Part shown: positions 62,400-64,000 of the stretch, one piece after another
Layout of the letters: each line of letters begins with the position of its first letter
Position numbering within the stretch: position 1 is the first letter of the stretch
Origin: Amoebidium appalachense
Lineage: Eukaryota > Ichthyosporea
Direction: 5' to 3'
NCBI GenBank assembly: GCA_963693365.1
Contig: CAVNZM010000017.1
Coordinates: 6,262,001 to 6,326,000, forward strand
DNA: 64,000 nt
The notes under the pieces: generated by a model
The model's input: the letters and a program-made list of their open reading frames with translations, nothing else
Told to the model about the DNA's origin: nothing
The model's database searches: none
Position numbers and translations under genes: made by a program

Positions 62400-64000
62400 A
62401 TGTTAGACGACAGCCAGGAAGGTTTCATAGAGGACCTGCTGCGGGCACTGGATGCCGACCCGCAGCAGGCCCTGCAAGCCAACCCGTTTCTGCAGGCCCT
62501 GCAGGGCCCACCACCCCCACCCCCACCCCCTCCCCGGCCTCCCCCCTGCCCCCGCCCCCATCAACCACCCAGATGACCCCCAGATCATTGCCATGCCTGC
62601 CGAGGGCAACTGGCAGCTGCGTTCACGGGTGGATGACATGCAGGCAAGGGGGTTGGGCGTACGCGGCCACACCCTCGAGTACCAACCCCTGCGCACCATG
62701 GACGTCACCGAGTTCCCCCAGTTCTTTGCAGCTATGCTGTTTGATGCCATTGCCCGTGCAGATGTGCAGGTGGGGGACATGATCATCGTACGCATCATCA
62801 GCTTGCACGTGCAGGCCAATGGTGTGGACAACCAGGTGGGGGATGACGGCAACCCCAACGCCGATGTCACCAACCGTCGTGTGTTTACGGCAGGCCCCAT
62901 GGACGTGTTCAACGGTGATGTGAATGCCGTGGTGCTCAAGCTGATGGAGAACATACGCCAACGCACCCAGAGTGCAGCCGAGACCTTTATGGACGGGCGA
63001 TCCAGTGTGCATCTGACCGTGGTCCGGCCCAAGGACATGGTGAGGAAGGGTGCCTGCGGGTCCCTGTCCACCCTCACAGGGGTGACAGCCCAGTGGCTGC
63101 GGGAGCTGGTGGAGGCCAAGGCCGTGGTGGATGTGACCACCCTGGTGAAGGCAGCCTGCAGCAGCAACGACCCGCAGGTGACAGGGGAGAAGGAGCTTGA
63201 CCACCATCAGCTGCTTGAGATTGCCGACGGCCCCTCCTGTGCCCAGCTGTGCCTGGTGTACTGTATGGCAATGTGGGTCAGCAAGGCAGCCAACAGCAAC
63301 GAGAACGGCAGCCTGCCCTCCGAGCACACTCGTAAGAACCTGGGCAATGGGGGTGACCTCATGAAGCTCAAGGACCACCACGTGCTGTGCCACCTACTGG
63401 ACCCTATGGATGTGATTGGTATTGGCAACAAGGCTCTGGGTAGGTCTGTGTCTTCCGGCTGTGGGGTGTGCAACCTGCTGCAGCCACCCATCAACCCAAG
63501 GAGCAACTTCCAGGACCGTTACCTGCGCAGGCTGGCAAGGGCCACCCGCCGGCTGTGGGCCAAGTACAAGCTGCCTGTGCCTGCAGAGGACGGGCTGACG
63601 GTGGATCAGTTGGGTGCAGCCGTGGATGCCCTCAACATGCAGATTGCCAGTGAGACCCAGTCAGTCACCCGTCTACGGCTGGTGGTGGTGGACCTGGACA
63701 GCAAGGGTAGGGTGGCAAGAAGGTACGGGGACGTGAGCTCGGCCCTTCCCCCCGGCAAGCTGTGCACCATGTACCTTGGCCACTCCCAGAAGCTGGGCCA
63801 CTTCACGGCCATCCCCTCCAATGTCAGCAACACCATCGAGCGCCTGCGCAACGGCAACCACACGGGGGCCGTACGTCGGAGCCTCAGCACCTGCTTCCAC
63901 TGCAACCAGACCGTGCAATCCAAGAACATGGGGGTGCACCGTTGTGTGAACCGGTGTGGGAACTGTGGATCAAAGGGGAACCACATCGACCAGGCAGATG
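62400..64000 (+). CDS. GC-rich long reading frame with C-terminal Cys/His cluster, partial
   Basis: The frame containing the ATG at 62593 is open for 469 codons to the window edge, without a stop; it extends in frame back to 62452. A better-looking start is the ATG at 62400 (MLDDSQEGFIEDLLRALDAD), whose frame reaches a proline run and hits TGA at 62574. One base change in the C run (about 62538-62560) would join the two, so an indel or slip is likely. The body is GC-rich with high third-position GC. Features: VGDMIIVRIISLHVQANGVD; MAMWVSKAANSNENGSLPSE; a TRLRLVVVDLDSKG...GHFTAI segment; and C-x2-C-x11-H-x-C-x3-C-x2-C (CFHCNQ...HRCVNRCGNC), probably zinc-binding. Not recognised with certainty. 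The layout recalls the N-terminal part of protein-primed DNA polymerase or OTU-type proteins of large mobile elements, but this is only a guess. Confidence 0.7.

Noticed and set aside
62403-63393. Two long minus-strand frames (about 255 codons) at the right edge
   Set aside because: They are antisense shadows of the GC-rich plus-strand gene; the plus frame is longer, has the zinc cluster and continues beyond the window.

Overview
This window is nuclear DNA from a microbial eukaryote. The evidence is GT-AG introns, TATA boxes and AATAAA signals around single genes, fragments of TKL-like protein kinases, EGF and calcium-binding-EGF modules, non-LTR and LTR retrotransposons, and no operons or Shine-Dalgarno sites. 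Homopolymeric G/C runs and (CA)n/(TG)n tracts fill introns and intergenic DNA, so most long open frames in this window are translations of simple repeats. The gene content would fit a unicellular relative of animals (for example an ichthyosporean), but the sequence alone does not fix the organism.

Left part (1-10 kb): the 3' half of a kinase-like gene on + (four exons, 1024-3601) whose catalytic loop reads HLN instead of HRD, so it is probably a pseudokinase. A cell-surface type gene on + follows, with one EGF module plus an SdrD-B/Cna-B-like fold (5882-6539) and calcium-binding EGF repeats (7368-8250). Several frame breaks interrupt it. Several acceptor sites are the last CAG of a (CA)n microsatellite.

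Middle (10.5-35 kb): two direct copies of a segment (unit A about 10.55-19.8 kb, unit B about 20.87-34.9 kb). Each carries a divergent pair of small secreted proteins of the dirigent/allene-oxide-cyclase-barrel type. In both units the minus-strand member is intact (two exons, about 207 aa) and the plus-strand member is broken. All four copies keep TATA box, intron position, AATAAA signal and a common downstream repeat. A decayed kinase catalytic-loop exon sits at the right end of each unit.

Right part (36-64 kb): a full-length APE-type LINE with two intact ORFs and a 7-bp target duplication (36068-40755); an unrecognised minus-strand gene (43.3-44.6 kb); a 4-kb array of 43-bp palindromic satellite units interrupted by a 602-bp solo LTR with TSD (44.5-48.6 kb); one well-bounded exon (48616-48902); a second, decayed LINE (55.5-58.2 kb) split by a 1-kb miniature LTR element; a 5'-inverted fragment of the first LINE split by a three-LTR tandem form of the same miniature element (58.2-61.1 kb); a further LTR in minus orientation; and a GC-rich reading frame running off the right edge (62400-64000), preceded by an array of six CAAGGCGGCCAAT boxes. 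The window thus holds three superimposed histories: a segmental duplication of an inverted gene pair, a hyper-expansion of microsatellites, and nested retroelement insertion that can be read in order from target-site duplications.
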